NCBI RefSeq assembly: GCF_900447045.1
Contig: NZ_UAWH01000014.1
Span: 62,001-126,000, forward strand
Reading direction: 5' to 3'
DNA length: 64,000 bases
From: Clostridium paraputrificum
Lineage (GTDB): Bacteria; Bacillota; Clostridia; Clostridiales; Clostridiaceae
Position 1 is the stretch's first letter, and every line of letters begins with the position of its first letter. This document shows, one piece after another, positions 47,349-55,367 of this stretch. A program made the position numbers and the translations under genes. The notes under the pieces were generated by a model. That model ran no database searches, was not told the DNA's origin, and saw only the letters and a program-made list of their open reading frames with translations.

Positions 47349-47525
47349 AGCGCCAGAACTATATTTTATATAGTTGACGAGGTTGGGGAGTATCGAAACT
47401 TTTCGGCGGGTGCCCCACGGTATCGCACTACCGTAAACAACTGGCAAAACTATGGAGCAATTCGTAGCACAAATCCAGTTTGGTGTTAAAGCCTTCAAGG
47501 TTATGGCTTTTGAGTCCTAGGATTA
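47349..47525 (+). ncRNA. glmS ribozyme (glucosamine-6-phosphate-activated)
   Basis: The leader contains the conserved self-cleaving glmS motif. AAGCGCCAGAACT starts at 47348, GACGAGGTTGGGGAGTATCG lies at 47376-47395, then TTTTCGGCGGGTGCCCCACG at 47400-47419, and a P3/P4 hairpin region follows to about 47525. Cleavage is expected between A47349 and G47350, the base before GCGCC. Glucosamine-6-phosphate, the product of GlmS, acts as coenzyme, and cleavage destabilises the mRNA. The core pseudoknot elements are all present in order, so the class is secure; the 3' boundary is approximate. Confidence 0.95.
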
Positions 47526-47610
47526 TTATACCCTTTTATGATTTTGCTAGGAGAAGTCTTAACAGAAGATGACAATTAAATATAGGATACAAAAGGAAGG
47601 AAGAAAAAAT

Positions 47611-49437
47611 ATGTGCGGAATAGTTGGATATGTAGGAAATAAAGGAGCAAAATCTTTCTTAATAGATGGATTATCAAAACTTGAGTATAGAGGGTATGAT
47701 TCAGCAGGTATTGCAGTTTTAGATGGGACAAGTATATCTCTTGCTAAGCAGAAGGGAAGACTTTCAAATCTAGAAGGAGCTTTAAAAAGTAAAAGTTCAG
47801 AAGGTACTATAGGAATTGGTCATACTAGATGGGCTACTCATGGAGAACCATCAGATAGAAACTCTCATCCACATAAAAGCTCAAAAGGAGATATAGCAGT
47901 AGTTCATAATGGAATTATTGAAAATTACCTTGAACTTAGAAAGTGGTTAATATCAGAAGGGTATGAATTCTTTTCTGAAACTGATACTGAGGTGGTTCCA
48001 AATTTAATTCACTATTATTATGAAGGAAATCTTTTTGAGGCTGTTGTAAAAGCTACTAAGAAGCTGGAAGGAAGTTACGCTTTAGGAGTGGTTTGTGGAG
48101 ATGAACAAGACAAGCTAATAGCAGTAAGAAAAGATAGTCCACTAATTGTAGGATTAGGAAATGGAGAAAATTTTATTGCTTCAGATATTCCAGCAGTAAT
48201 TAAGTATACAAGAGATGTATATCTTTTAGATGATAATGAATTTGTAGTTATGGATAGAAACGGAGTTTCTATTTTAAGTGCAAATGGAGAAAGAATAGAT
48301 AAGAACATTTATAAAGTAACATGGAGTGAGGATGCTGCTGAAAAGGGTGGATATGATTCATTCATGTTAAAAGAAATTCATGAACAACCCAAAGCTATTA
48401 AGGACACTATATCTTCTAGAGTATCAATAGAGAATGGTGTCTTTTTTGATGACTTTAAATTATCTAAACAGGATTTGGATAATGTAGATAGAGTGTTTAT
48501 AGTAGCCTGTGGTACTGCATATCATGCAGGATTAATGGGAAAAACATTAATTGAAAGAATGGCAAAGATTCCTGTTGAAGTAGATATAGCATCTGAATTC
48601 AGATATAGAAATCCACTTGTAACAGAGAAATCTTTAGTGATTATAGTAAGTCAGTCAGGAGAAACTGCAGATACATTAGCTGCATTAAGAGACTGTAATA
48701 GGATAGGGGCAAGGACTTTAGCAATAACAAATGTAGTAGGAAGTACAATTTCGAGAGAAGCAAATGATGTAATTTATACAATGGCAGGACCAGAAATAGC
48801 AGTTGCATCTACTAAGGCATATACAACACAAGTTGTAGTTATGCATTTATTAGCTCTATACTTTGGAAAGATAAAAGGAATTTTAGAAGAAACAAAGGAA
48901 AAAGAAATTGTAAGGGCTTTATTAATATTACCAGATAGAATTGAAAAACTTTTAGAGGAAAAAGAGAATATAGAAGATATAGCTAGATTGTTAGCTAAAG
49001 AAGAAGATTTGTTCTTCTTAGGAAGAGGTATGGACTATGCATTAGCTTTAGAAGGATCTCTAAAACTAAAAGAGATATCTTATATTCATTGTGAGGCTTA
49101 TGCAGGTGGGGAATTAAAGCATGGAACAATAGCTTTAATTGAACCAGGTACAAAAGTAATAGGATTATTTACTCAAGGTGATCTTAAGGACAAGATGGTA
49201 AGTAATATGGTTGAAGTAAAAGCAAGAGGTGCTAATATAATTGGGTTAGGATACCATGGAGAAGAACTTGATAAATCGGTATTTGATTATGAAATTAGGA
49301 TTCCCCAAATATCAGATATAGTAGCTCCAGTTTTGGCTGTAGTAGCGTTGCAATTATTAGCTTACTATACAGCAAAGGAAAAAGGTTGTGATATTGATAA
49401 GCCAAGAAATTTAGCCAAGTCAGTAACAGTTGAGTAG
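47611..49437 (+). CDS. glmS: Glutamine-fructose-6-phosphate aminotransferase (isomerizing)
   Basis: A 608-residue enzyme making glucosamine-6-phosphate, the entry step to amino sugars and peptidoglycan. Seen: N-terminal nucleophile Cys 2 in MCGIVGYVGNKGAK, the glutaminase loop GIGHTRWATHGEPSDRNSHPH near residues 70-90, two SIS domains with VACGTAYHAGLMG near 303 and SQSGETADTLAALR near 348, and the C-terminal DKPRNLAKSVTVE. The start must be ATG 47611 because Cys has to follow the initiator Met; the in-frame ATG at 47569 would block the active site. GGAAGG lies upstream. Feedback control is through the glmS ribozyme. Confidence 0.97.
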   Translation: MCGIVGYVGNKGAKSFLIDGLSKLEYRGYDSAGIAVLDGTSISLAKQKGRLSNLEGALKSKSSEGTIGIGHTRWATHGEPSDRNSHPHKSSKGDIAVVHNGIIENYLELRKWLISEGYEFFSETDTEVVPNLIHYYYEGNLFEAVVKATKKLEGSYALGVVCGDEQDKLIAVRKDSPLIVGLGNGENFIASDIPAVIKYTRDVYLLDDNEFVVMDRNGVSILSANGERIDKNIYKVTWSEDAAEKGGYDSFMLKEIHEQPKAIKDTISSRVSIENGVFFDDFKLSKQDLDNVDRVFIVACGTAYHAGLMGKTLIERMAKIPVEVDIASEFRYRNPLVTEKSLVIIVSQSGETADTLAALRDCNRIGARTLAITNVVGSTISREANDVIYTMAGPEIAVASTKAYTTQVVVMHLLALYFGKIKGILEETKEKEIVRALLILPDRIEKLLEEKENIEDIARLLAKEEDLFFLGRGMDYALALEGSLKLKEISYIHCEAYAGGELKHGTIALIEPGTKVIGLFTQGDLKDKMVSNMVEVKARGANIIGLGYHGEELDKSVFDYEIRIPQISDIVAPVLAVVALQLLAYYTAKEKGCDIDKPRNLAKSVTVE

Positions 49438-49449
49438 GAGGATAGTATT

Positions 49450-49617
49450 ATGAGAGAAGAATTAAATAAATTAATAAGTGAATACAATGAAACTAAAAGA
49501 TGCTTAGAGATGGGAATAGAATGGTTGCCAGAAAATGATTTTGCTAAAGCAAAGTTAGATATGCTTAATGTTATAATTGGGGATTTAGAAAAGTTATCTA
49601 AAAAAGAAATGAACTAA
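49450..49617 (+). CDS. Small helical protein downstream of glmS (55 aa)
   Basis: A 55-residue frame of unknown function. It starts 12 bp after glmS with AGGAGG at 49436-49441 overlapping the glmS stop, so translation looks well supported. The sequence is charged and probably two helices (MREELNKLISEYNETKRCLE, then EWLPENDF and a second helix ending in Lys-rich residues). No membrane segment. It would be cotranscribed with glmS and so be under ribozyme control. I know no family for it. Confidence 0.7.
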   Translation: MREELNKLISEYNETKRCLEMGIEWLPENDFAKAKLDMLNVIIGDLEKLSKKEMN

Positions 49618-49695
49618 TCAAAAGTTATCTTGTGAATAACTAATAAATTTGGTGGATAATTTACAAAGAGCTGTGAATAAAAAGTAATTTTGTTT

Positions 49696-49726
49696 AGGAG
49701 AAGGTGAGGATCACTTTCTCCTTTTA
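49696..49726 (+). terminator. Terminator of glmS and its small partner gene
   Basis: AGGAGAAGGTGA 49696-49707 pairs with TCACTTTCTCCT 49711-49722 (one G-U) around GGA, followed by TTT. Confidence 0.87.
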
Positions 49727-49802
49727 ATTTTAAGAATTAGGAATATATATTCTTTTAAAAGAAAAATAATATTAATAATTTATCTTTTAAAAATATTATT
49801 AT

Positions 49803-49889
49803 TTATTTTAATTTGTTTTTTAAGTAAAGACTAGTTAAGCAACAAGCGATTGTTATTGTAACAGAAAAAATTGCAACTAATGTTTTCAT
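49803..49889 (-). CDS. Possible hydrophobic micropeptide (28 aa)
   Basis: A 28-codon minus-strand frame beginning MKTLVAIFSVTITIACC and ending LKNKLK, so one membrane helix with a basic tail. AAGGA is placed about 9 nt before the ATG. An AT-rich hairpin (AATAATATT near 49766 with AATATTATT near 49791) lies just past its stop codon. The form resembles type I toxin or small membrane peptides, but no antisense RNA is evident and chance cannot be excluded in AT-rich DNA. Confidence 0.35.
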   Translation of the reverse strand: MKTLVAIFSVTITIACCLTSLYLKNKLK

Positions 49890-50024
49890 CTTAAAGTTCC
49901 TTAATAAATATTCTATATTTTATCTTATGATAGAAAAATTAATGTTGATAAAATAAATTTCTATTAGAAGTTAAATATTTAGTTCATAGAATAATAATAT
50001 AACTTTAATTCAATGAGGAGTAAT

Positions 50025-50717
50025 ATGTATACTAAGGGAGACTTTCACATACATTCAACTGAGTCAGATGGGGAGCTTAAGCCAGGAGAAATTATTTTAT
50101 TAGCTAAGGAAAGAAAAATTGATATAATTGCTTTAACAGATCATAATACTGTATCAGGAGATAAACAAGCAATAAGGGTTGGAAAGATTCATGGAGTAAA
50201 AGTTATTCCAGGTATTGAATTGTCAACGAGATACAAAGGAAATAGAGTTCATATACTTGGATATTTTAAAGATAATAGATATGAAGGTGAAGAGTTTAAA
50301 AAGATGCTTAACTCTATGAAAAAAGGGAAATTTAAAGAGTGCCAGATATATCATAAAGGAAAATTAAGTTTCAAATCAGAGGGAGGGAAGATAAGTACCT
50401 CTGCTGGAGTAGAATTTTTACATCATTATGGAGCTTTTGTTGTTTTAGCACATCCAACCTTATTAAAAAGAGAAGCTTTTAATGAATTAATTAATTTGAA
50501 TTTTGATGGTATTGAAGCTAAATATTATAGGAATAAAGAAAATGAAACTGAATATTTTATTAGCATGGCTAAAGAAAAAGGAATTATATATACAGCAGGA
50601 TCCGATTTTCACTCTTTAAGAAAAGTGGATTTAAAGCATGGGACCTTAGGACAAATTTTTTTGGAAGAGGATGAAATAAAAGTTTTTTTAGATAAACTAT
50701 ATGAGAAGGGTGTATAA
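50025..50717 (+). CDS. PHP-domain phosphoesterase
   Basis: A 230-residue protein of the PHP metal-dependent phosphoesterase family. Seen: KGDFHIHSTESDGELKPGE (residues 4-22) with the HxH metal motif, IIALTDHNTVSGDKQA near 35-50, VKVIPGIELSTRYKGN near 60-75, the His of VLAHPTLLKREA near 143, and the C-terminal TAGSDFHSL. Known relatives hydrolyse phosphate monoesters or 3',5'-bisphosphates; the substrate here is unknown. ATG 50025 with GAGGAG upstream is preferred over ATG 50013, which overlaps that site. A 35-bp gap separates it from the Bce-type regulator gene. Confidence 0.9.
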   Translation: MYTKGDFHIHSTESDGELKPGEIILLAKERKIDIIALTDHNTVSGDKQAIRVGKIHGVKVIPGIELSTRYKGNRVHILGYFKDNRYEGEEFKKMLNSMKKGKFKECQIYHKGKLSFKSEGGKISTSAGVEFLHHYGAFVVLAHPTLLKREAFNELINLNFDGIEAKYYRNKENETEYFISMAKEKGIIYTAGSDFHSLRKVDLKHGTLGQIFLEEDEIKVFLDKLYEKGV

Positions 50718-50752
50718 TCTTTCTCTATACATATAAAAGGAGAGCAAGAAGA

Positions 50753-51418
50753 ATGCAAAAGATTATTATTGTTGAGGATACAGAGAAGATTAGAAATGAG
50801 TTGAAAGAGTTCTTAAGTAAATACGGCTATGATGTTAAAGTGCCCAAAGATTTTAAAAATATAATTAATTACATTTTTGAGGAAAATCCAGATTTAATAT
50901 TGTTAGATATTAATCTACCTGTTTTTGATGGATATTATATTTGTAGAGAGATTAGAAGTAAGTCAGATGTACCTATTATTATTGTAACAAGTAGAGATAG
51001 TGAGATGGATGAGTTGATGAGTATGAACCTAGGTGCGGATGATTTTATAACTAAGCCATATAATACTCAAATCTTATTAGCTAGGATAAGTTCTATATTA
51101 AGAAGAGTTAATAGTTCATCATCTCAATTATTAATGCATAATGGACTTAATCTAAATTTATCTAGTGGGAGTATATCTTACAACAATAATATATCAGAGC
51201 TTACCAAGAATGAACTGAAAATATTAAACTATTTAATATTAAATAAGGAAAAGATAGTATCAAGAGATGAACTAATGGAGTATTTATGGTCTTCAGAAGC
51301 ATATGTAGATGATAATACTCTTTCGGTAAATGTAACTAGGCTAAGAAAGAAGTTAGAGGAAATAGGGTTGAAGAATGTTATAGAAACTAGGAGAGGATTA
51401 GGTTATATATTAATATGA
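50753..51418 (+). CDS. Response regulator, BceR-type (OmpR family)
   Basis: A 221-residue two-component regulator. Receiver: IIIVEDTEKIRNELKEF, phospho-acceptor Asp near residue 52 in LILLDINLPVFDGY, and the Lys in DDFITKPYNTQ. C-terminal winged-helix domain (about 125-221) ending in IETRRGLGYILI. AAGGAGAG precedes the ATG. It overlaps its kinase gene by 4 bp and is followed by a BceAB-type transporter, which matches the antimicrobial-peptide sensing and detoxification module of Firmicutes. Confidence 0.92.
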   Translation: MQKIIIVEDTEKIRNELKEFLSKYGYDVKVPKDFKNIINYIFEENPDLILLDINLPVFDGYYICREIRSKSDVPIIIVTSRDSEMDELMSMNLGADDFITKPYNTQILLARISSILRRVNSSSSQLLMHNGLNLNLSSGSISYNNNISELTKNELKILNYLILNKEKIVSRDELMEYLWSSEAYVDDNTLSVNVTRLRKKLEEIGLKNVIETRRGLGYILI

Positions 51419-52428
51419 GTTTGAAAGCATATCTAAGAGATAAAGGAATGTTTTTAATAGTAAACTTATTTCTTCTATTAACTTTTTCGGCATTTTTATT
51501 ATTTTTAAATATAAAGAGTGAATATGTAATTATAGTAATTTTAGCCTGGAGTATGCCAATTACATCACTTTTAATAATTGAATATTGGAAAAGGAGAGAA
51601 TACTATACTTCAACAATAGAGCTTTTAAATGATTTAGATAAAAAGTTTTTATTATCAGAGCTAATACATAAACCAGACTTTATTGATGGAGAAATTTTAT
51701 ATGAAATTTTATTTGATACCAATAGAGATATGCATGAATTTTTAAAAGAATATGAAAGAAAGCAAATAGAGTATAGAGAGTATATTGAGACATGGGTTCA
51801 TGAAGTGAAAACACCTTTAGCATCTAGTAAACTAATAATAGATAATAATAGAAATGAAATAACAAATAGTATAAAAGAAGAAATTAGTAAAGTAGAAGAG
51901 TATGTGGATCAAGTATTATATTACTCTAGGAGCAAGGATACCAGTAAAGATTATATAATCAAAGAGTTTTCATTAGGAGATTTAGTTAGAAAGATAATAG
52001 GAAAAAACTACAAAGATTTTATTAATAAAAATATTAAGCTAGAGTTAAGTGAAGTTAATGAAAATGTATTTAGTGATACTAAGTGGTGTGAATTTATAAT
52101 AAATCAAATATTAATTAATTCTATAAAATACTGTGATAAAAATGATCCTAGGATAGAGATAAAATCTATTTCAAAAGATACAAAAGTGATTTTATCGATA
52201 AAAGATAATGGTGTAGGAATTTCAGAAAAAGATATAAAAAGAATATTTGATAAAGGATTTACAGGAGAAAATGGAAGAGTCTATGGTAAATCTACAGGTA
52301 TGGGTCTGTATATATGTAAAAGTCTTTGTGAAAAGCTATCTATAGGGATAGAAGTGACATCAGAAAAGGATAAATGGACCAATGTAGATATAATATTTCC
52401 GTTGAATAAGAAGGAGCTATTTAAGTAG
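51415..52428 (+). CDS. Sensor histidine kinase, BceS-type (intramembrane-sensing)
   Basis: A 337-residue kinase with two close hydrophobic helices (residues about 13-31 and 37-54) and almost no extracytoplasmic loop. This is the BceS design, which senses through its partner transporter. Catalytic region: H box ETWVHEVKTPLASSKLI near residues 125-141, N box IINQILINSIKYCDKN, and G box STGMGLYICKSLCEKL. ATGA overlap with the regulator. The stop codon lies within the following terminator. Confidence 0.93.
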   Translation: MSLKAYLRDKGMFLIVNLFLLLTFSAFLLFLNIKSEYVIIVILAWSMPITSLLIIEYWKRREYYTSTIELLNDLDKKFLLSELIHKPDFIDGEILYEILFDTNRDMHEFLKEYERKQIEYREYIETWVHEVKTPLASSKLIIDNNRNEITNSIKEEISKVEEYVDQVLYYSRSKDTSKDYIIKEFSLGDLVRKIIGKNYKDFINKNIKLELSEVNENVFSDTKWCEFIINQILINSIKYCDKNDPRIEIKSISKDTKVILSIKDNGVGISEKDIKRIFDKGFTGENGRVYGKSTGMGLYICKSLCEKLSIGIEVTSEKDKWTNVDIIFPLNKKELFK

Positions 52429-52440
52429 CTTCTTTTTCTT
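52411..52440 (+). terminator. Terminator between bceS-like and bceA-like genes
   Basis: AAGGAGCTA 52411-52419 pairs with TAGCTTCTT 52426-52434 (one G-U), then TTTCTT. It separates the sensor genes from the transporter genes, so the latter need their own promoter. Confidence 0.75.
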
Positions 52441-52463
52441 ATCTTTCAAAAATGAAAGGTAAG
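52438..52463 (+). promoter_or_regulatory. Candidate BceR-type operator upstream of the transporter genes
   Basis: CTTATCTTTCA 52438-52448 and TGAAAGGTAAG 52453-52463 form an 11-bp inverted repeat (one mismatch) around AAAA, about 75 bp before the transporter start codon. Position and symmetry suit an OmpR-type operator. Confidence 0.5.
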
Positions 52464-52538
52464 AGTAATGTTAATCAATACTACAAAAGATAAAATAATT
52501 ATAAAATATGCTTAAAGATGATAGATGGAGGAACTAAA

Positions 52539-53309
52539 ATGAAAGAGATTTTACAAGTTAAAGATATAGAAAAATATTATGGAAATAAAGGAAATGTTAC
52601 AAAAGCTATTAATAACATTAGTTTTAATGTAGAAGAGGGTGAATTTGTTGGAATAATGGGACCCTCAGGAAGTGGTAAAACTACATTGCTAAATTGTATT
52701 TCTACTGTTGATAATATAACAACAGGAAATATTAAAATAAATGGTAAGGAAATAACTAAGTTAAAGTCTAAAAGTATAGAAAAGTTTAGAAGAGAAGAAT
52801 TAGGTTTTATATTTCAAGATTTTAATCTTTTAGATACTTTAACTGCTTTTGAGAATATTGCATTAGCATTAACTATTCAAGAGGGGAAAAAAGCTAAAAA
52901 TATAAGAGATAGAGTTTTAGAAGTTGCTAGAAAGTTAGATATTGAAGAGGTTTTAAGTAAGTTTCCATATGAAATGTCGGGTGGACAAAAGCAAAGAGTT
53001 GCAGCAGCTAGAGCTATAATTACTAATCCATCTTTAATATTAGCTGACGAACCTACTGGAGCTTTGGATTCTAAAGCGTCAAGATTATTATTAGATTCCT
53101 TTGAAAAGTTAAATGAGGAAATGAATGCTACAATACTTATGGTTACACATGATGCTTTTACGGCAAGCTATGCCCATAGAATTCTATTTATAAAAGATGG
53201 AAGAGTATTTAATGAACTAATTAGAGGAAATGATTCTAGAAAAGAGTTTTTTAATAGGATTATTGAGGTTGTAACCTTACTTGGAGGTGACACAAATAAT
53301 GTATTCTAA
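52539..53309 (+). CDS. ABC transporter ATPase, BceA-type
   Basis: A 256-residue ATPase subunit. Seen: Walker A GIMGPSGSGKTTLLNCI near residues 40-56, Q loop FIFQDFNLLDTL, signature MSGGQKQRVAAARAI near 148-162, Walker B LILADEPTGALDS, and the H-loop MVTHDAFTASYAHR. Works with the following permease to remove or free targets from peptide antibiotics. ATG 52539 with GGAGGAAC upstream is preferred over an in-frame ATG at 52518. The 3' end overlaps the permease gene by 11 bp. Confidence 0.95.
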   Translation: MKEILQVKDIEKYYGNKGNVTKAINNISFNVEEGEFVGIMGPSGSGKTTLLNCISTVDNITTGNIKINGKEITKLKSKSIEKFRREELGFIFQDFNLLDTLTAFENIALALTIQEGKKAKNIRDRVLEVARKLDIEEVLSKFPYEMSGGQKQRVAAARAIITNPSLILADEPTGALDSKASRLLLDSFEKLNEEMNATILMVTHDAFTASYAHRILFIKDGRVFNELIRGNDSRKEFFNRIIEVVTLLGGDTNNVF

Positions 53310-55314
53310 AATGTCAGTTAGAAATGTCAAAAGAAGTTTTAAGGATTATGCAATATATTTCTTAACGTTAACTTTTGCTGTATGTATATTTTATTCTTTT
53401 AATTCTATATCATCACAAAAGGCAATGATGGATGTTACAAACAGTAAAGCTGAAATAATACAAATGCTTTCTAAAATAATTTCTATGACATCAGTGTTTG
53501 TGTCAATTATATTAGGATTTTTAATAATATATGCAAATAATTTTTTAATAAAAAGAAGAAAGAAAGAAATAGGGTTATATATGACCTTAGGTATGGGGAA
53601 AAGAAAGATATCCTATCTATTAATAAAAGAAACCTTTTTAATTGGACTCTTATCACTTGGGTTAGGTCTTATGGCAGGTGTAGTGGTATCTCAAGGATTA
53701 TCTTTATTTACATCAAAACTATTTGAAGTGAATGTATCAAAGTTCAATTTTGTATTTTCTACTAACGCAGCTATAAAAACATCCTTATATTTTGGGCTGA
53801 TATTTATACTTGTTATGATATTTAATACTTTGGTAATTTCTAAATATAAGTTAATAGATTTATTAAGAGCAGGAAGAAAAAATGAAAGCATAAAAATAAA
53901 GAGTACAAAAGTATCTTTTTTATTATTTCTATTATCAATAATTTTAATAGGAGTAGCCTATTTTATAATTTTAAAATTTGGATTTGATAATGGAATTAGC
54001 TATGTTCAAATTTCTGTTATCTTAGGCATAGTAGGGACAGTGTTATTGTTTTTATCTTTATCTGGTTTCTTAATTAATGCATTAGAAAAAAGTGAAAAAT
54101 TTTATCTGAAGAATTTAAATATGTTTGTTCTAAGGCAGATAAATAGTAAGGTTAATACTACATATATTTCTATGTCAGTTATTTCTTTAATGTTATTTTT
54201 AACAATTACTCTCTTATCTACAGGGGTAAGTTTTAAGAATTCCTTACAAACAACTTTAAAAAATAACACTCCCTATGATGTGACTTTCTATTCATTTTCA
54301 ACAGGGGATGAGGAAATTGCGAATATATCAAAATCTTTAGATAAAATAGGACTTGATTATAATAATGCTTTTAGAGAATATTTTTCATATAACTTGTATA
54401 CAAGTAACGAAGGAATTAAGAAGTATATATATAACTATGGAAATGATAAAGTTAAAAAGAATTTGGATTCTTATGATAAGAATTTAGATTGTATTGCAAT
54501 ATCAGATTATAATAAGTTAAGAGCAATGGCTGGAGAAAGTACATTTAATCCACAAAAAGATGAAGTTATTCTAATATCAAATGTGAATGATTATGATAAG
54601 GCTGTGAATAAGTTTATAGAAAATAATAAAACAATGAGAATTGGTAACAACGATTATAGGATTATAAATAAAAAAGCTTTGAAAGATAATTTAGAAACAA
54701 GTGCATTAGCCACGAAGTTTATGGTAGCTGTATTACCTGATGAAGTAGTAAAGGATATGGAGATAAGTACTACTTATTTAAGTGGTAATTATAAGGAGAA
54801 GTCTGAGAAGATAGAGAATGAAATATATGATGTATTTACAGGATTTACAACAAGAAAATATGGCTATGATGAATATGGATTTATTTTAGGGGAAACTAGA
54901 GATATGGCTTATGATGCAAGCGTTGGAATGTCAGTTACAGTAATGTATATAGGTATATATCTAGGAGTAATATTTTTAATATCAAGTGCAGCAATATTAG
55001 CACTTCAACAATTATCAGAAGCAAGTGATAATATAGAAAGATATGAAGTGTTAAAGAAGATAGGAACATCAAGTAATAATATTAATAAAGCAGTGTTTTC
55101 ACAAGTATTTATATATTTTATGATGCCTCTCACGATTGCTATAATTCACTCTATAGTAGGAATTATAATAGCTAGTAAAGTAATATCTATGTTTGGGGCG
55201 TCAAGTATTTTAGTATCAGCTATAATTACTGCAATAATAATTATAGTGGTTTATGGTGGATACTTCTTGACTACATATGTTGGATATAAGAATATAATTA
55301 AGGTAAGAAGATAA
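53299..55314 (+). CDS. ABC transporter permease, BceB-type (FtsX domain)
   Basis: A 671-residue permease with about ten membrane helices: one near residues 14-35, clusters at about 50-260, a long extracytoplasmic domain at about 305-510, and three helices at the C-terminus. The large loop between helices 7 and 8 is the hallmark of BceB/YtsD peptide-resistance permeases and determines which peptide is recognised. FtsX-like motifs include KRRKKEIGLYMTLGMGKRKI and EVLKKIGTSSNNINKAVFSQ. ATG 53299 with GGAGGTGA is chosen over TTG 53281. Forms one unit with the ATPase gene. Confidence 0.93.
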   Translation: MYSKMSVRNVKRSFKDYAIYFLTLTFAVCIFYSFNSISSQKAMMDVTNSKAEIIQMLSKIISMTSVFVSIILGFLIIYANNFLIKRRKKEIGLYMTLGMGKRKISYLLIKETFLIGLLSLGLGLMAGVVVSQGLSLFTSKLFEVNVSKFNFVFSTNAAIKTSLYFGLIFILVMIFNTLVISKYKLIDLLRAGRKNESIKIKSTKVSFLLFLLSIILIGVAYFIILKFGFDNGISYVQISVILGIVGTVLLFLSLSGFLINALEKSEKFYLKNLNMFVLRQINSKVNTTYISMSVISLMLFLTITLLSTGVSFKNSLQTTLKNNTPYDVTFYSFSTGDEEIANISKSLDKIGLDYNNAFREYFSYNLYTSNEGIKKYIYNYGNDKVKKNLDSYDKNLDCIAISDYNKLRAMAGESTFNPQKDEVILISNVNDYDKAVNKFIENNKTMRIGNNDYRIINKKALKDNLETSALATKFMVAVLPDEVVKDMEISTTYLSGNYKEKSEKIENEIYDVFTGFTTRKYGYDEYGFILGETRDMAYDASVGMSVTVMYIGIYLGVIFLISSAAILALQQLSEASDNIERYEVLKKIGTSSNNINKAVFSQVFIYFMMPLTIAIIHSIVGIIIASKVISMFGASSILVSAIITAIIIIVVYGGYFLTTYVGYKNIIKVRR

Positions 55315-55329
55315 AGAGGTAAGAATGGA

Positions 55330-55364
55330 AAAAGTAGCTGTTGAATTAATCAACAGCTACTTTT
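55330..55364. terminator. Bidirectional terminator between bceB-like and the P-type ATPase
   Basis: AAAAGTAGCTGTTGA 55330-55344 pairs perfectly with TCAACAGCTACTTTT 55350-55364 around ATTAA. Confidence 0.94.
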
Positions 55365-55367
55365 GTA

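Noticed and set aside
47569..47610. Upstream ATG for glmS
   Set aside because: It would add 14 residues before MCG, and GlmS needs Cys at position 2 after Met removal. The site also lacks a good ribosome-binding site.
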